A DNA stretch of 64,000 nucleotides from the NCBI GenBank assembly GCA_020718845.1, contig DYRG01000008.1, positions 1-64,000 of the forward strand, in the 5' to 3' direction. The translations under genes and the position numbers were made by a program. Shown here in pieces: positions 8,094 to 16,347 of the stretch. Every line of letters begins with the position of its first letter. Position 1 is the first letter of the stretch. The notes beneath the pieces are model-generated. The model made no database searches. It was given only the letters and a program-made list of their open reading frames with translations, and had not been told where the DNA came from. This DNA comes from Thiomargarita sp. Lineage in GTDB: Bacteria; Pseudomonadota; Gammaproteobacteria; Beggiatoales; Beggiatoaceae.

Positions 8094-8820
8094 GCAATAT
8101 TTTCGTCACTAAACCCGCCAATAAAATCCCAAATTGTGCGGGTAAATACGCAATCGTCCCATTCACCGCACGAGGTCGCCCCGAAATCGTACCTTCAATG
8201 GGTTGATGCGGCAAAGGTTGGCGAGGATTTTCGGGCGAATACACGACGGGAAAATTGGTTTTCACGCCCATTTTTTTCAAAGTTGCCCGTAATTCTCGCG
8301 CTAACCCACAATTATGTGTTTGATTTAATTTAGAAATTTGTGCTTGCGTAACATCTAAACGATTACCCGCGCCCATGCTCGATGCAATTCGCACATTTTG
8401 ATCCAAACACGCCGCAATTAATGCTGCTTTACACGCAATTGAATCTATACAATCAATCACAAAATCGTATTTTCCATTCTCAATCAAAGTATTAGCTTCA
8501 GATTTCTCTAAAAATTGATTTAACAAAATTAACTCAATGTCTGGATTAATATCTTTTAAACGTTGCGCTAAAACTTCGGTTTTAGGTTGCCCGATGTTTG
8601 AATGTAACGCGATGATTTGTCTATTTAAATTTGATGGCGACACCACATCGTGATCTAACAAAGTTAATTTAGAAAAACCAATCCGCGCCAACATTTCCGC
8701 GACATAACCCCCAACGCCGCCCAATCCAGTAATCAAAATATGAGGTTTAACAATAGCTTGCAAAGATTCTGCGCCCAATAAAATTTCTGTGCGAGAAAAA
8801 ATTTCTGGATGACGTTTCAT
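8062..8820 (-). CDS. tcdA: tRNA threonylcarbamoyladenosine dehydratase
   Basis: 252 aa, the usual length for TcdA (CsdL/YgdL). This E1/ThiF-like enzyme uses ATP to cyclise t6A37 of tRNA to ct6A. The nucleotide-binding loop (ITGLGGVGGYVAEMLAR, about 29-45), the acidic LLDHDVVSPSNLNRQ and the IDCIDSIACKAALI segment are all family features. The C-terminus (GRPRAVNGTIAYLPAQFG, then a hydrophobic helix) matches TcdA rather than MoeB/ThiF, and zinc-ribbon CxxC pairs are absent. No csdA or csdE is next to it. AAGGATA lies upstream of the ATG. Confidence 0.92.
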   Translation of the reverse strand: MKRHPEIFSRTEILLGAESLQAIVKPHILITGLGGVGGYVAEMLARIGFSKLTLLDHDVVSPSNLNRQIIALHSNIGQPKTEVLAQRLKDINPDIELILLNQFLEKSEANTLIENGKYDFVIDCIDSIACKAALIAACLDQNVRIASSMGAGNRLDVTQAQISKLNQTHNCGLARELRATLKKMGVKTNFPVVYSPENPRQPLPHQPIEGTISGRPRAVNGTIAYLPAQFGILLAGLVTKILLTDQQLDAES

Positions 8821-8876
8821 TAAAGTTTCTTATCCTTTATTTCAAAAGTAAAATTTAACAAATCCTCTAAATTTTT

Positions 8877-9290
8877 TTAAACTTTATAAGCTCTTCCAGT
8901 TTTAAAAAAATCTTCAAGAATTTCGGCGCGTTCTTCATTCAGTTTTTGATAAAATGACCATGTGAGCATTTCAAACGTTCCTTTTGAATATTCATCGGCA
9001 CAAAAAATAACTTTTCCAGTATTAATAATAATATTTTGAAATACCGTTGAAACTATTCTTAAATTAATTAAATCCACATCTCGTTTAAAATATTGCTCTA
9101 ATTCAAAATGTAAATCTGTCATCATTAACTGTTCTTTCATTTCAAAAGGTAATAATAAAGCAATATCGACATCACTTTGAGAGGAAATTCCTCCATTTGC
9201 ATAAGAACCAAACACATAAATCGCCTGCGTGTGTGGATAATGCTGTTTAATCAAATGAATAGGCGTTGAATAATCGATCATAAATTTCAT
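8877..9290 (-). CDS. Minimal nucleotidyltransferase (MNT domain), MntA-like
   Basis: About 137 aa. The nucleotidyltransferase signature is present: GSYANG (Gly28-Ser29), then SDVDIALL (Asp40 and Asp42) and a third acidic residue in RDVDLINL. Such stand-alone MNT proteins are often antitoxins that AMPylate a HEPN toxin (HepT/MntA systems). No HEPN gene lies on either side, so this copy is an orphan here. Two ATG codons fit (9290 or 9281); a longer frame reaches 9362 but would run into the gspG leader. Divergent from gspG. Confidence 0.75.
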   Translation of the reverse strand: MKFMIDYSTPIHLIKQHYPHTQAIYVFGSYANGGISSQSDVDIALLLPFEMKEQLMMTDLHFELEQYFKRDVDLINLRIVSTVFQNIIINTGKVIFCADEYSKGTFEMLTWSFYQKLNEERAEILEDFFKTGRAYKV

Positions 9291-9350
9291 AATAACACAA
9301 ATTTGTGGTACATTATGGCAACTTTTAAGGTTGAACGCAAAGGAAATATT

Positions 9351-9776
9351 ATGCAAAATCAAGGCTTTACGCTTTTAGAAATGTTAGTGGTGTTAGTGAT
9401 TATTGGTTTGTTGGCGGGATTGGTCGGACCGCGTTTGTTCACGCAAGTCGATCATTCAAAAGTTCAAACCGCCAAAACTCAAATTAAAATGTTAAAAGGC
9501 TCGTTAGAAGCTATGCGCTTGAATATTGGACGATTTCCGTCCGCTGACGAAGGTTTAAATTTGTTAAGAAACCCTCCCGCTGATGAGAAAATAAAAACCC
9601 TTTGGAAAGGACCTTATTTGGACGAAGCCGTGCCGCTTGACCCTTGGAATAAGCCCTATCAATACAGCGTGCCTGGCGGCGATGGACAGCCTTTCGCGCT
9701 GTATTCGTTCGGTGGCGACGGGCAACTCGGCGGAGAAAGCACCAATGCGGACATCGGCTATTTACCCCCGCGCTAA
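9351..9776 (+). CDS. gspG: Type II secretion major pseudopilin GspG (first set)
   Basis: 141 aa. Prepilin leader MQNQG is cut before FTLLE; Glu at +5 is present and is followed by a long hydrophobic helix (MLVVLVIIGLLAGLVGPRLF). The C-terminal calcium-site region (WKGPYLDEA, DPWNKPYQY, SFGGDGQLGG, ADIGY) is diagnostic of GspG. It polymerises into the T2SS pseudopilus. AAAGGAAATATT precedes the ATG; a longer in-frame extension upstream is not credible because it lacks the leader pattern. It is the first gene of an eight-gene operon. A second GspG is encoded at 35376-35789. Confidence 0.95.
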   Translation: MQNQGFTLLEMLVVLVIIGLLAGLVGPRLFTQVDHSKVQTAKTQIKMLKGSLEAMRLNIGRFPSADEGLNLLRNPPADEKIKTLWKGPYLDEAVPLDPWNKPYQYSVPGGDGQPFALYSFGGDGQLGGESTNADIGYLPPR

Positions 9777-10152
9777 CGGTTTCACTTTATTAGAACTTCT
9801 TATCGTTTTGCTGGTAATTGGATTGGTGGCGGGATTGGTAATGCCTCGTTTATCAAGTATTTACGACGGCATGGTTGTAATGTATGAAAAAGATGACATT
9901 ATGGCGCAATTAAATGGTTTGCATTTTAAAGTATTTCAACACGGACAAGTCTTTGATTTAATTGAATATCCTTTGCCATCAAATATGCCAAAATTATTAG
10001 AACTTCCTCAAGGTTGGACATTGAAAACTGAAACTCCAATTCGTTTTCGTAGCAATGGTGCTTGCAGTGGTGGACATTTGAAGTTATTACATGGTGAAGA
10101 TAGTTTTGTTCTCAAACTTGAACCGCCTTTTTGTCGAGCAACTTTGTTGTAA
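9745..10152 (+). CDS. gspH: Type II secretion minor pseudopilin GspH (first set)
   Basis: 135 aa starting at an ATG inside the end of gspG (32-bp overlap), with GGAG 9 nt before it. The leader MRTSAIYPRANG is followed by FTLLELLIVLLVIGLVAGLVMPRL split at the Gly-Phe cleavage site; Glu+5 is present. The remaining 100 residues are weakly conserved, as usual for GspH. The overlap means that the prepilin leader is written in a second frame within the conserved GspG C-terminus. It is assigned as GspH mainly by position between gspG and gspI. Confidence 0.85.
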   Translation: MRTSAIYPRANGFTLLELLIVLLVIGLVAGLVMPRLSSIYDGMVVMYEKDDIMAQLNGLHFKVFQHGQVFDLIEYPLPSNMPKLLELPQGWTLKTETPIRFRSNGACSGGHLKLLHGEDSFVLKLEPPFCRATLL

Positions 10153-10155
10153 TTT

Positions 10156-10581
10156 ATGAAACAACGTGGTTTTACGCTTTTAGAAACAATCATTGCATTA
10201 GTGTTAATTTCTAGTGTTGGAATGGCGTTATTAAGTTGGGTTCATAGCAATATTATGAATTTACAGCAAATCCGTAATGCAAACCAAAGAAACCAAGCAA
10301 TTAGAAATACCCTTTCTTTTATGGATACCGTTAATCCTTCTTTACTTCCCACTGGAGAACACCAATTAGGAATGTTCTTAATTCGTTGGCAAGCAAATCT
10401 TATCGATGGACCTAAAGATGGCGTAACTATGGAAGGTAGAATTGGCTATTTTCAACTTGCTTTGTACGATACGAATATTACCATTATTTCAGAAGAACAA
10501 ACCCTTGCACAAATTTCTTTACGCCAAGCAGGTTATCAACAAGTGCGTTCTCCTGAAGATACCTTAAGATCAATTTGGTAA
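10156..10581 (+). CDS. gspI: Type II secretion minor pseudopilin GspI (first set)
   Basis: 141 aa. Short leader MKQRG, cleavage before FTLLE, then the hydrophobic helix TIIALVLISSVGMALLSW. GspI caps the pseudopilus together with GspJ and GspK. The C-terminal half is divergent. It lies 3 bp after gspH and 4 bp before gspJ. Assignment to GspI rests on order and on the IIALVLIS helix pattern rather than on strong C-terminal motifs. Confidence 0.85.
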   Translation: MKQRGFTLLETIIALVLISSVGMALLSWVHSNIMNLQQIRNANQRNQAIRNTLSFMDTVNPSLLPTGEHQLGMFLIRWQANLIDGPKDGVTMEGRIGYFQLALYDTNITIISEEQTLAQISLRQAGYQQVRSPEDTLRSIW

Positions 10582-10585
10582 TGTT

Positions 10586-11263
10586 ATGAAACAATTGCGT
10601 GGTTTCACCTTAGTTGAAGTTTTAGTGGTGTTAGTTCTTTTAAGTTTGATAAGTACCTTAGCATTTGAAATTCTTCATCAAACGGCTAATTTACGCGGGC
10701 AGTTTTTAGATACTTTAGAAGAATTACAACAAGGTGTGATTCGAGAGCATTGGTTTCGTAGTTCAGTGGCTGCTTTAACGCCAGATTATCCGCCAGAGAA
10801 AAGTGTTGTTCATCAAGCACGCAAACCTTATGTTTTTGTTGGTAATGAAAAAGAATTTTTTGGTTTAACAATCAATGCGTTAGATAATGATGGCGGAATT
10901 CCAACGCCTTTTGGTTGGCAATTAGAATTTAAAGAAAATCAAACCATTTTGCGTTATCGAAATAATGAAGAACAATGGTGGGAAATTATGCGTTGGGCGG
11001 GTAAAGAAGGCGTGTTTTTTTATCAAGCAAAAGATGGAAAATGGCATAAACAATGGCCTCCGATTGAAGATAAACAAGCCTTTGAGAAACTTGATGAAAT
11101 TTCTAAAATGATTGCTACTTTAGATAAACCCGCACAAATCCCAAAAACGATTTTATTAGATGGTAAAAAAAATAATCAACCTTTTGCGTGGATTGTGAGA
11201 ATTTTAGGTAAAGATCGTGAGCATGATGATCCTTTAATTAGTATTGAGAAAGGTGAAATCTAA
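10586..11263 (+). CDS. gspJ: Type II secretion minor pseudopilin GspJ (first set)
   Basis: 225 aa, typical GspJ size. Leader MKQLRG, then FTLVEVLVVLVLLSLISTLA with Glu+5. The larger C-terminal domain with many aromatic residues (WWEIMRW, FFYQAKDGKWHKQWPP) fits GspJ. It overlaps gspK by the last base of its stop codon (TAATG). Confidence 0.88.
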   Translation: MKQLRGFTLVEVLVVLVLLSLISTLAFEILHQTANLRGQFLDTLEELQQGVIREHWFRSSVAALTPDYPPEKSVVHQARKPYVFVGNEKEFFGLTINALDNDGGIPTPFGWQLEFKENQTILRYRNNEEQWWEIMRWAGKEGVFFYQAKDGKWHKQWPPIEDKQAFEKLDEISKMIATLDKPAQIPKTILLDGKKNNQPFAWIVRILGKDREHDDPLISIEKGEI

Positions 11264-12408
11264 TGTCAAAGCAAAAAGGGTTTGTATTAGCGTTAGTTTT
11301 GTGGATTTTAACCGCGCTTTCTTTGGTCGCTGGTTTCTTTGCTGCATGGACGCAACAAGCCTTAGAAATTGCTCAAAATATTCAAAATGAAGCACAAGCC
11401 GATATTGATATGTATAATACGCAAGCAACATTAATCTATTTGTTTGCAACTCAACGCCATAATTTTGGAGGTTTAAGTCTTCCACAACTTGACAGTGAAA
11501 ATGAAAAGAAAGTTGTTAAAAAATTAACCGAAGAAGAAATGAATGCAAAATTAGATGAAGCATTGAAGAAATTTACTAAAAAACAAGATACGCAAGTTGC
11601 TTTTGATGAAGAAGAAATTAATTACAATCCCACTGGAAATGATTTGAATTTAACCGAGCAAGCCTATCATGGATTTGGAAAAATTCGTTTTGCAATTCAA
11701 GATAAACATGGTTTATTAAGTATTGGATTTTTAGATGAAAATAGTTTAGAACGGCTCTTAGGATTATTAGGTGTACCGGTCGATCAACGACAACCATTAA
11801 GTGCTAAGTTTCAGGATTTCATTGACTTTGATGATTTGCATAGAATTAATGGAGCAGAAAGTCGTGATTATAAAGAAAAAAATTTGAAACCTCCTTTGAA
11901 TAGAAAAATTAGAACAATTGAAGAAATTCAAGAGGTTATGGATTGGAAAAAATATCCAACCATTTGGGAAAATGATGCGTTTGGACAATTAACAAATATA
12001 ACACCATATTTAGGAACACCTAATTTTAATACCGCGCCTTCATTGGTTTTACAAAGTTTAGCTGGAATTGATGCAGGGCTTGCACAAAAAATTGTTTCTG
12101 CACGAAAGAAAAAACCAATTGCAAATTATTTAGAATTAAATGAAATAGTCGGTATGCCTTTGTTATATGAACCAGAGCAACTCGCATTTTTTGCGTCAAA
12201 TCAAATGCGCTTAACTTTGTGGTATGATGGGCAAAACAAAATGCGTCAAATTCATTTAACTTTTGTGCCATTTGCGGCGAAACACGAACGCCCTTGGCAA
12301 ATTGACTATGTGATTGATTTACCTTTAATTAATACTTATCGACATGCAACGCCAACTTATGCGAAAACCCCTGTTTTTGCCGCGACGTTACCAACAACGC
12401 CTCGCTAA
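11263..12408 (+). CDS. gspK: Type II secretion pseudopilus tip protein GspK
   Basis: 381 aa. Leader MSKQKG then FVLALVLWILTALSLVAGFF; as in other GspK proteins, the +5 residue is not Glu but Leu, consistent with its place at the pseudopilus tip. The helix-hairpin-helix-like SAM domains (GLLGVPVDQRQPL, PSLVLQSLAGIDAGLAQKI, ELNEIVGMP) are seen. It has no counterpart in the second pseudopilin cluster of this window. Its 3' end overlaps gspL by 50-65 bp. Confidence 0.92.
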   Translation: MSKQKGFVLALVLWILTALSLVAGFFAAWTQQALEIAQNIQNEAQADIDMYNTQATLIYLFATQRHNFGGLSLPQLDSENEKKVVKKLTEEEMNAKLDEALKKFTKKQDTQVAFDEEEINYNPTGNDLNLTEQAYHGFGKIRFAIQDKHGLLSIGFLDENSLERLLGLLGVPVDQRQPLSAKFQDFIDFDDLHRINGAESRDYKEKNLKPPLNRKIRTIEEIQEVMDWKKYPTIWENDAFGQLTNITPYLGTPNFNTAPSLVLQSLAGIDAGLAQKIVSARKKKPIANYLELNEIVGMPLLYEPEQLAFFASNQMRLTLWYDGQNKMRQIHLTFVPFAAKHERPWQIDYVIDLPLINTYRHATPTYAKTPVFAATLPTTPR

Positions 12409-13378
12409 TGTAATCCCGCCAACTAATGGCAATGGACGACGTGAATGGATTATTTCGCGCGCGTTGTGTCATTATCGTTGTTTTGATTTGCGAGAAATCC
12501 CAATTAATCGTCGTGATGCGGTTTTAGAAATGCACATTCAACAATGGAATCCATTTGCTGAATGCAATAGTTTTAGTGTTTGGAATCAAGGGGTTGCACA
12601 AACTTGGATATGGGATTCTTCAAAAATAGAAACCGCTCAAACTGAGCAAAATCTTAAAAATCCTTATAACTTTCCAGAAACCCTTTTACGCCCTAAATTA
12701 GAGAACGGTGTTCAACTTTTGCAATGTTTAGATGGTATTGAAGGACAAATCTGGAGAAACCACATTTTAATAGCAAGTCGTTGGTGGGCAGAAATCCCTG
12801 ATATTAATATTTGGCAAAATTTTTTGCGAGCACATAACGCATTAGAATTTATTGATGCACCATTACAAAATCCGCCTTTTTTGGAACAAGCATGGGGTAA
12901 ATCACGGAGTGCATTTCGTTCTTCTGGTTTATTGCAAGAACGTTGGTTAGTCGGTGTTTTATCAGTGGTATTTCTGATTGCGTTAATTTGGGAAGGAACA
13001 TTTGTTTATAAATGGCAATCTGCTTATTCAAATCTTCAAAGTGAAATTGCTATTTTAAATGATAAAGCAAATCCGATTTTAGAAGCGAAAAGTCAAACCA
13101 TTAACGAACAAAAACACGTTGAACGATTATTGGGTTTGAATATTTATCCGAATAATTTAGAATTAATGGCAAAAATTGCCGAGAAACTTCCTCAAAATGT
13201 TAAAATGATTGAATGGCATTATCAAACGGGTGAAGTTAATTTCTCGATTGAAGGATCACCCATCGAACCTTCTTATTATGTCAGCACTTATCAAGCGATT
13301 CCTCCCTTTAGTGATGTTAAATCAAACTCAAAAATGGCAAATCAACTCACTATTTCAATGAAAGTGAACAAGAAATAA
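12344..13378 (+). CDS. gspL: Type II secretion platform protein, GspL-like
   Basis: Up to 344 aa; the start is uncertain (ATG at 12344 or 12359), and both overlap gspK. The cytoplasmic part (about 1-205) has the pattern seen in short GspL/PilN-like proteins: LPRRYQQRL, CHYRCFDLREIP, IQQWNPF. One TM helix (about 206-228, LVGVLSVVFLIALIWEGTFV) is followed by a periplasmic coiled coil and a small ferredoxin-like domain. GspL links the GspE ATPase to the inner-membrane platform; gspE is not in the window. Shorter than the usual ~400 aa, so the actin-like cytoplasmic domain is reduced. Confidence 0.75.
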   Translation: MQRQLMRKPLFLPRRYQQRLANVIPPTNGNGRREWIISRALCHYRCFDLREIPINRRDAVLEMHIQQWNPFAECNSFSVWNQGVAQTWIWDSSKIETAQTEQNLKNPYNFPETLLRPKLENGVQLLQCLDGIEGQIWRNHILIASRWWAEIPDINIWQNFLRAHNALEFIDAPLQNPPFLEQAWGKSRSAFRSSGLLQERWLVGVLSVVFLIALIWEGTFVYKWQSAYSNLQSEIAILNDKANPILEAKSQTINEQKHVERLLGLNIYPNNLELMAKIAEKLPQNVKMIEWHYQTGEVNFSIEGSPIEPSYYVSTYQAIPPFSDVKSNSKMANQLTISMKVNKK

Positions 13379-13379
13379 A

Positions 13380-13949
13380 ATGGAAATAGAGAATCCTTTA
13401 CAAGAATTACGCACTAATGTTCGATTACGATTGGGTTTGTGGTTGATTGCAGCGATTGTGGGTTTTTATGGTATTTTGGCATTAGATGATTATCGTCAGA
13501 AATTAATGAAAGACTATCAAAGTCAAGCGAATCATTTAATGCAATTACAAAGCGTAATTAATGAAACGCAATGGCAAGCAAGAGTTGAGCAAATTCGAGC
13601 ATTAAAAGTGCCTTTGGAAGAGAAACTTTGGAAAGCAACTAGCAAAGGATTAGCGCAAGCAAATCTGCAAACTTGGTTAGATACGCAGGCTAAAACAGCG
13701 AAATTAGAAATTCATCGTTTAACCGTAGAAGAACCGATAGAAACTAAGGAGAAACCTGTGCTTTGGCAAATTTCAGCACAAATGGATGGGGTATTTGTTT
13801 CGAGTGGATTTGAAAATTTGTTGTTAGCAATTTCTCAACATCCTCAATGGGTTATCGTTGAACGGCTCGATATTCAAGCACCACCCAATGGGCGATTTAC
13901 GTTGGTCGTGACAGTTTATTTTCAAGCGTTGTCGGAAGCAACACCATGA
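13380..13949 (+). CDS. gspM: Type II secretion protein GspM-like
   Basis: 189 aa. One TM helix near the N-terminus (LGLWLIAAIVGFYGILAL, about 17-34), then a coiled-coil stretch and a small alpha/beta domain ending in TLVVTVYF. Topology, size and place after gspL fit GspM, which pairs with GspL in the assembly platform. Sequence conservation in this family is low, so the call depends on context. Its stop overlaps the next start (ATGA). Confidence 0.75.
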   Translation: MEIENPLQELRTNVRLRLGLWLIAAIVGFYGILALDDYRQKLMKDYQSQANHLMQLQSVINETQWQARVEQIRALKVPLEEKLWKATSKGLAQANLQTWLDTQAKTAKLEIHRLTVEEPIETKEKPVLWQISAQMDGVFVSSGFENLLLAISQHPQWVIVERLDIQAPPNGRFTLVVTVYFQALSEATP

Positions 13950-14461
13950 TTTCAAAGACTTTTCAACACGGATTAATGGGTTTAGGCGGAATTGTGATTA
14001 TAAACATAGGGTTAGCTTTACAATGGATTCCCGCGCCAACCCCAAAATCAACCGCACAACCTGTAACGGATAATTGGCAAAATTTGGAATTACCACAACC
14101 CGTTAATTATCAAGCATTTATTGATGCAATTCGTCAAAAAAAAGCGTGGCGTGAACCTCCACCTCCGCCAGCTCCTGCACCTCCGCCCGTTGCTGCACCG
14201 CCTGCGCCCGTTAAGCCCGCTGCGCCACCAAAACCTGAAATTGTACGGGATTGGCAAGTGAGAGGAATTGTGAAAGAGGGCAAGGAACGATTTGCGTTAA
14301 TTTCATTAGTTATTGATAAACAACCCAAAATTAATCGTTATGCGCAATCGGATGTGTTACCTGATGGGTCGGTGATTGAAAAGATTACTGATAATAGGGT
14401 TGAAATAGTGCAAAACGGCACGCCAGAAATCATTTGTTTATATTTACAAAACCCAACTTAA
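13946..14461 (+). CDS. Type II secretion GspC/XpsN-like protein
   Basis: 171 aa. Short cytoplasmic start, one TM helix (about 11-28), then a Pro/Ala-rich linker (about 70-95) and a C-terminal domain (VRDWQVRGIVKEGKERFALI, SDVLPDGSVIEKI) that looks like the homology region of GspC or the PilP-type domain that binds the secretin. This protein would connect the inner-membrane platform to GspD, encoded far away at 57354-59393. There is no PDZ domain. Order G-H-I-J-K-L-M-N resembles the Xanthomonas xps cluster. It ends with a 4-bp convergent overlap with the PP2C gene. Confidence 0.7.
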   Translation: MISKTFQHGLMGLGGIVIINIGLALQWIPAPTPKSTAQPVTDNWQNLELPQPVNYQAFIDAIRQKKAWREPPPPPAPAPPPVAAPPAPVKPAAPPKPEIVRDWQVRGIVKEGKERFALISLVIDKQPKINRYAQSDVLPDGSVIEKITDNRVEIVQNGTPEIICLYLQNPT

Positions 14462-15246
14462 GAAATAGCGTCGACAAATACGCCCGTAGAAAAATCATCA
14501 AAGGGTAAAATGTTATCATTTTTTAAGGTACTTAAAATCGCGGGCAAACGACGTTTTACAAAAGAACCGCTTAAAGAAGGAAAGTCAAATAATTGAGGAA
14601 GTAAGGTTTCAACAGAAACGGGTTTGTAATCGTTCATATTCACAAATTTACTCAATCCATCAGAAACAATTGCAATCAACGGATATTCATCTAATGAAAA
14701 TTGATATTGCAAGGCTTTATCAAAAGAAAATAACCCACTATTTTTCCCATCATGAATATGTAAAGTTTTCGGGGTTTGTAACATTTTTTGATAAGATTCC
14801 CGATAACTTTCGTCAATCCAATAACTCAAATAAAATGGTGCATTTTGAGTAAAAGAAAACTCTAAAATTCTCCATTCATGTTGCTTATTTTTCAATACAA
14901 TAAACCCATCACCATACACATAAATTTGAATAGTTCGACCTTTAGCAATCGCAAGCAATAAGGTTGCATCCAAAGCGTTATCAGGCAAATCGAAAGGTTG
15001 TGTATTTTTAACGGTTTGAGAAATCACTTGTTTTCCAAAACCATGATAATCTGGCAAACGATTTAATTGAGAAAGATATTTCTGCGCAGTTAAAATAAGT
15101 GAGCGCGATCCAATGTCGGTATCATTTGAAGAAGAACACCCATCAGAAACCATCACCCAAGGAAAAGGTGAATTGCCACGACGTGCATAATCTTCACAAA
15201 CTAAATGCGTACGTCCCATACTAAAATGACTATCAAAATATAACAT
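14458..15246 (-). CDS. PP2C-family protein phosphatase
   Basis: 262 aa, starting at the ATG at 15246, 6 bp after the previous stop. It shows the PP2C metal-site series: CEDYA (Asp19), VMVSDGCSSSNDTDIGSRS (Asp35-Gly36), DATLLLA, VYGDGF, and AIVSDGLSKF. The final DN pair is replaced by DDFSTG. So it is a likely Mg/Mn-dependent Ser/Thr phosphatase of the PP2C_2 type, cytoplasmic. No Ser/Thr kinase is next to it. It is in an operon with the predicted di-heme membrane protein, an unusual pairing. Confidence 0.8.
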   Translation of the reverse strand: MLYFDSHFSMGRTHLVCEDYARRGNSPFPWVMVSDGCSSSNDTDIGSRSLILTAQKYLSQLNRLPDYHGFGKQVISQTVKNTQPFDLPDNALDATLLLAIAKGRTIQIYVYGDGFIVLKNKQHEWRILEFSFTQNAPFYLSYWIDESYRESYQKMLQTPKTLHIHDGKNSGLFSFDKALQYQFSLDEYPLIAIVSDGLSKFVNMNDYKPVSVETLLPQLFDFPSLSGSFVKRRLPAILSTLKNDNILPFDDFSTGVFVDAIS

Positions 15247-15251
15247 CGTTT

Positions 15252-16148
15252 TTACCAATACAGAAATACAGTTACAATATGGACAATTAAAGCTGCTAAT
15301 AAAGCAAATGAAAGAGGAATATGCGCATATAACCAAATGTCCAGAAAGGCTTGATATTGAATATTTCTTCTCAAACGCGCTAATAACGCATTTTTACGGG
15401 TAAGTAATTCTAATAAACGACGTAGTTGACGATTTTCTTCTAATGCGGTGGTTTCTCCGAGTTTCTCTGCAACTAGAAATAAAGTCGGATCATATAAATT
15501 CTCATCAATATTTACGCCGACTTGTTGCAAAATAGCGCGTCTTTTTCTCACCAACCAAGGAAAATAATGCGCTTGAGTTAATTGCTGCCAAACATTTCCA
15601 CCGAGAGGAACTGATTCAATAGTTTCTAATAAAGATTGGTGCAATTCATTTCCCAAACCATCGGCTAAAATTAAGCATTCTTGTTCTAATGCAAGGATTT
15701 CTCGAACCATTACATCAGGGGTTAAACCGCCTTGATTTGCTGCCATTTTTTGAGGGTAGTACAAATAAGCAAACACCCCATACATTCCACTAAAAACCAC
15801 CGCTAACATTAAAACATAAGCCAAAGAATGCACATTCCAACCGATTTGAAATCCACTATGTAATGTGACGACCGCAATGAGCAACATTCCCAACCAAATA
15901 TGCGCCGACAACCAACCTTGCAATGAGCCCAACGTGGATTTATAACGCCGTTTGCGCACGCCAAACCACATCAGCCACAAAATTTGCACCGTCCCAATCC
16001 CGCCAAGCGTATAACCCAACCACGACCCGCCGTTTGGCACTGGATAGGCTTGATGCCAGCCGTAAGCGACCAACATCACAAACAACAATCCCATGCTAAG
16101 TTTGAGATAAAACAAACGGCGATAATTCAAAAAAGATTCTGGCAACAT
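15252..16148 (-). CDS. Predicted di-heme b-type membrane protein
   Basis: 298 aa, not recognised as a named protein. Four TM helices in the first 130 residues and one at the C-terminus (about 272-297). His83 and His97 lie in one helix and His276 and His290 in the last; both pairs are 14 residues apart, the spacing that stacks two b hemes across the membrane in cytochrome b561/ferric reductase-like proteins. A cytoplasmic helical region (about 135-265) lies between. No flavin or FeS domain is present, so it would need a partner for electron input. It is immediately upstream of the PP2C gene. Confidence 0.6.
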   Translation of the reverse strand: MLPESFLNYRRLFYLKLSMGLLFVMLVAYGWHQAYPVPNGGSWLGYTLGGIGTVQILWLMWFGVRKRRYKSTLGSLQGWLSAHIWLGMLLIAVVTLHSGFQIGWNVHSLAYVLMLAVVFSGMYGVFAYLYYPQKMAANQGGLTPDVMVREILALEQECLILADGLGNELHQSLLETIESVPLGGNVWQQLTQAHYFPWLVRKRRAILQQVGVNIDENLYDPTLFLVAEKLGETTALEENRQLRRLLELLTRKNALLARLRRNIQYQAFLDIWLYAHIPLSFALLAALIVHIVTVFLYW

Positions 16149-16278
16149 TTGATGTGAAAGTGTTTAAAAATGCTTACTTTACCGCGCTTTGCCAAACATT
16201 AAAAGCGATTTATTAAATAAAAATAAAATTACCAGCCCTCAAAGAACTAATAATCTTCACAAAAAGAGGGGTTACGCA

Positions 16279-16307
16279 TTGACAAAACCTAATTACTATA
16301 AAAGAAT
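16279..16307 (+). promoter_or_regulatory. Candidate promoter of the DNA methyltransferase gene
   Basis: Perfect -35 TTGACA (16279-16284), 17-bp spacer, weak -10 AAGAAT (16302-16307). Leader of about 35 nt with TAGGT before the ATG at 16348. The rest of the 16149-16347 gap is AT-rich and holds no gene. Confidence 0.4.
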
Positions 16308-16347
16308 AGATTAGATTATTTTTTGAAAAAGGATTTTTAGGTAAAAA

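Noticed and set aside
9303-9350. Longer N-terminus for gspG
   Set aside because: The extension lacks the prepilin leader pattern and ignores the good ribosome site before the ATG at 9351.
14134-14328. Gly-rich minus-strand frame
   Set aside because: It is the reverse of the Pro/Ala-rich linker of the GspC-like gene.
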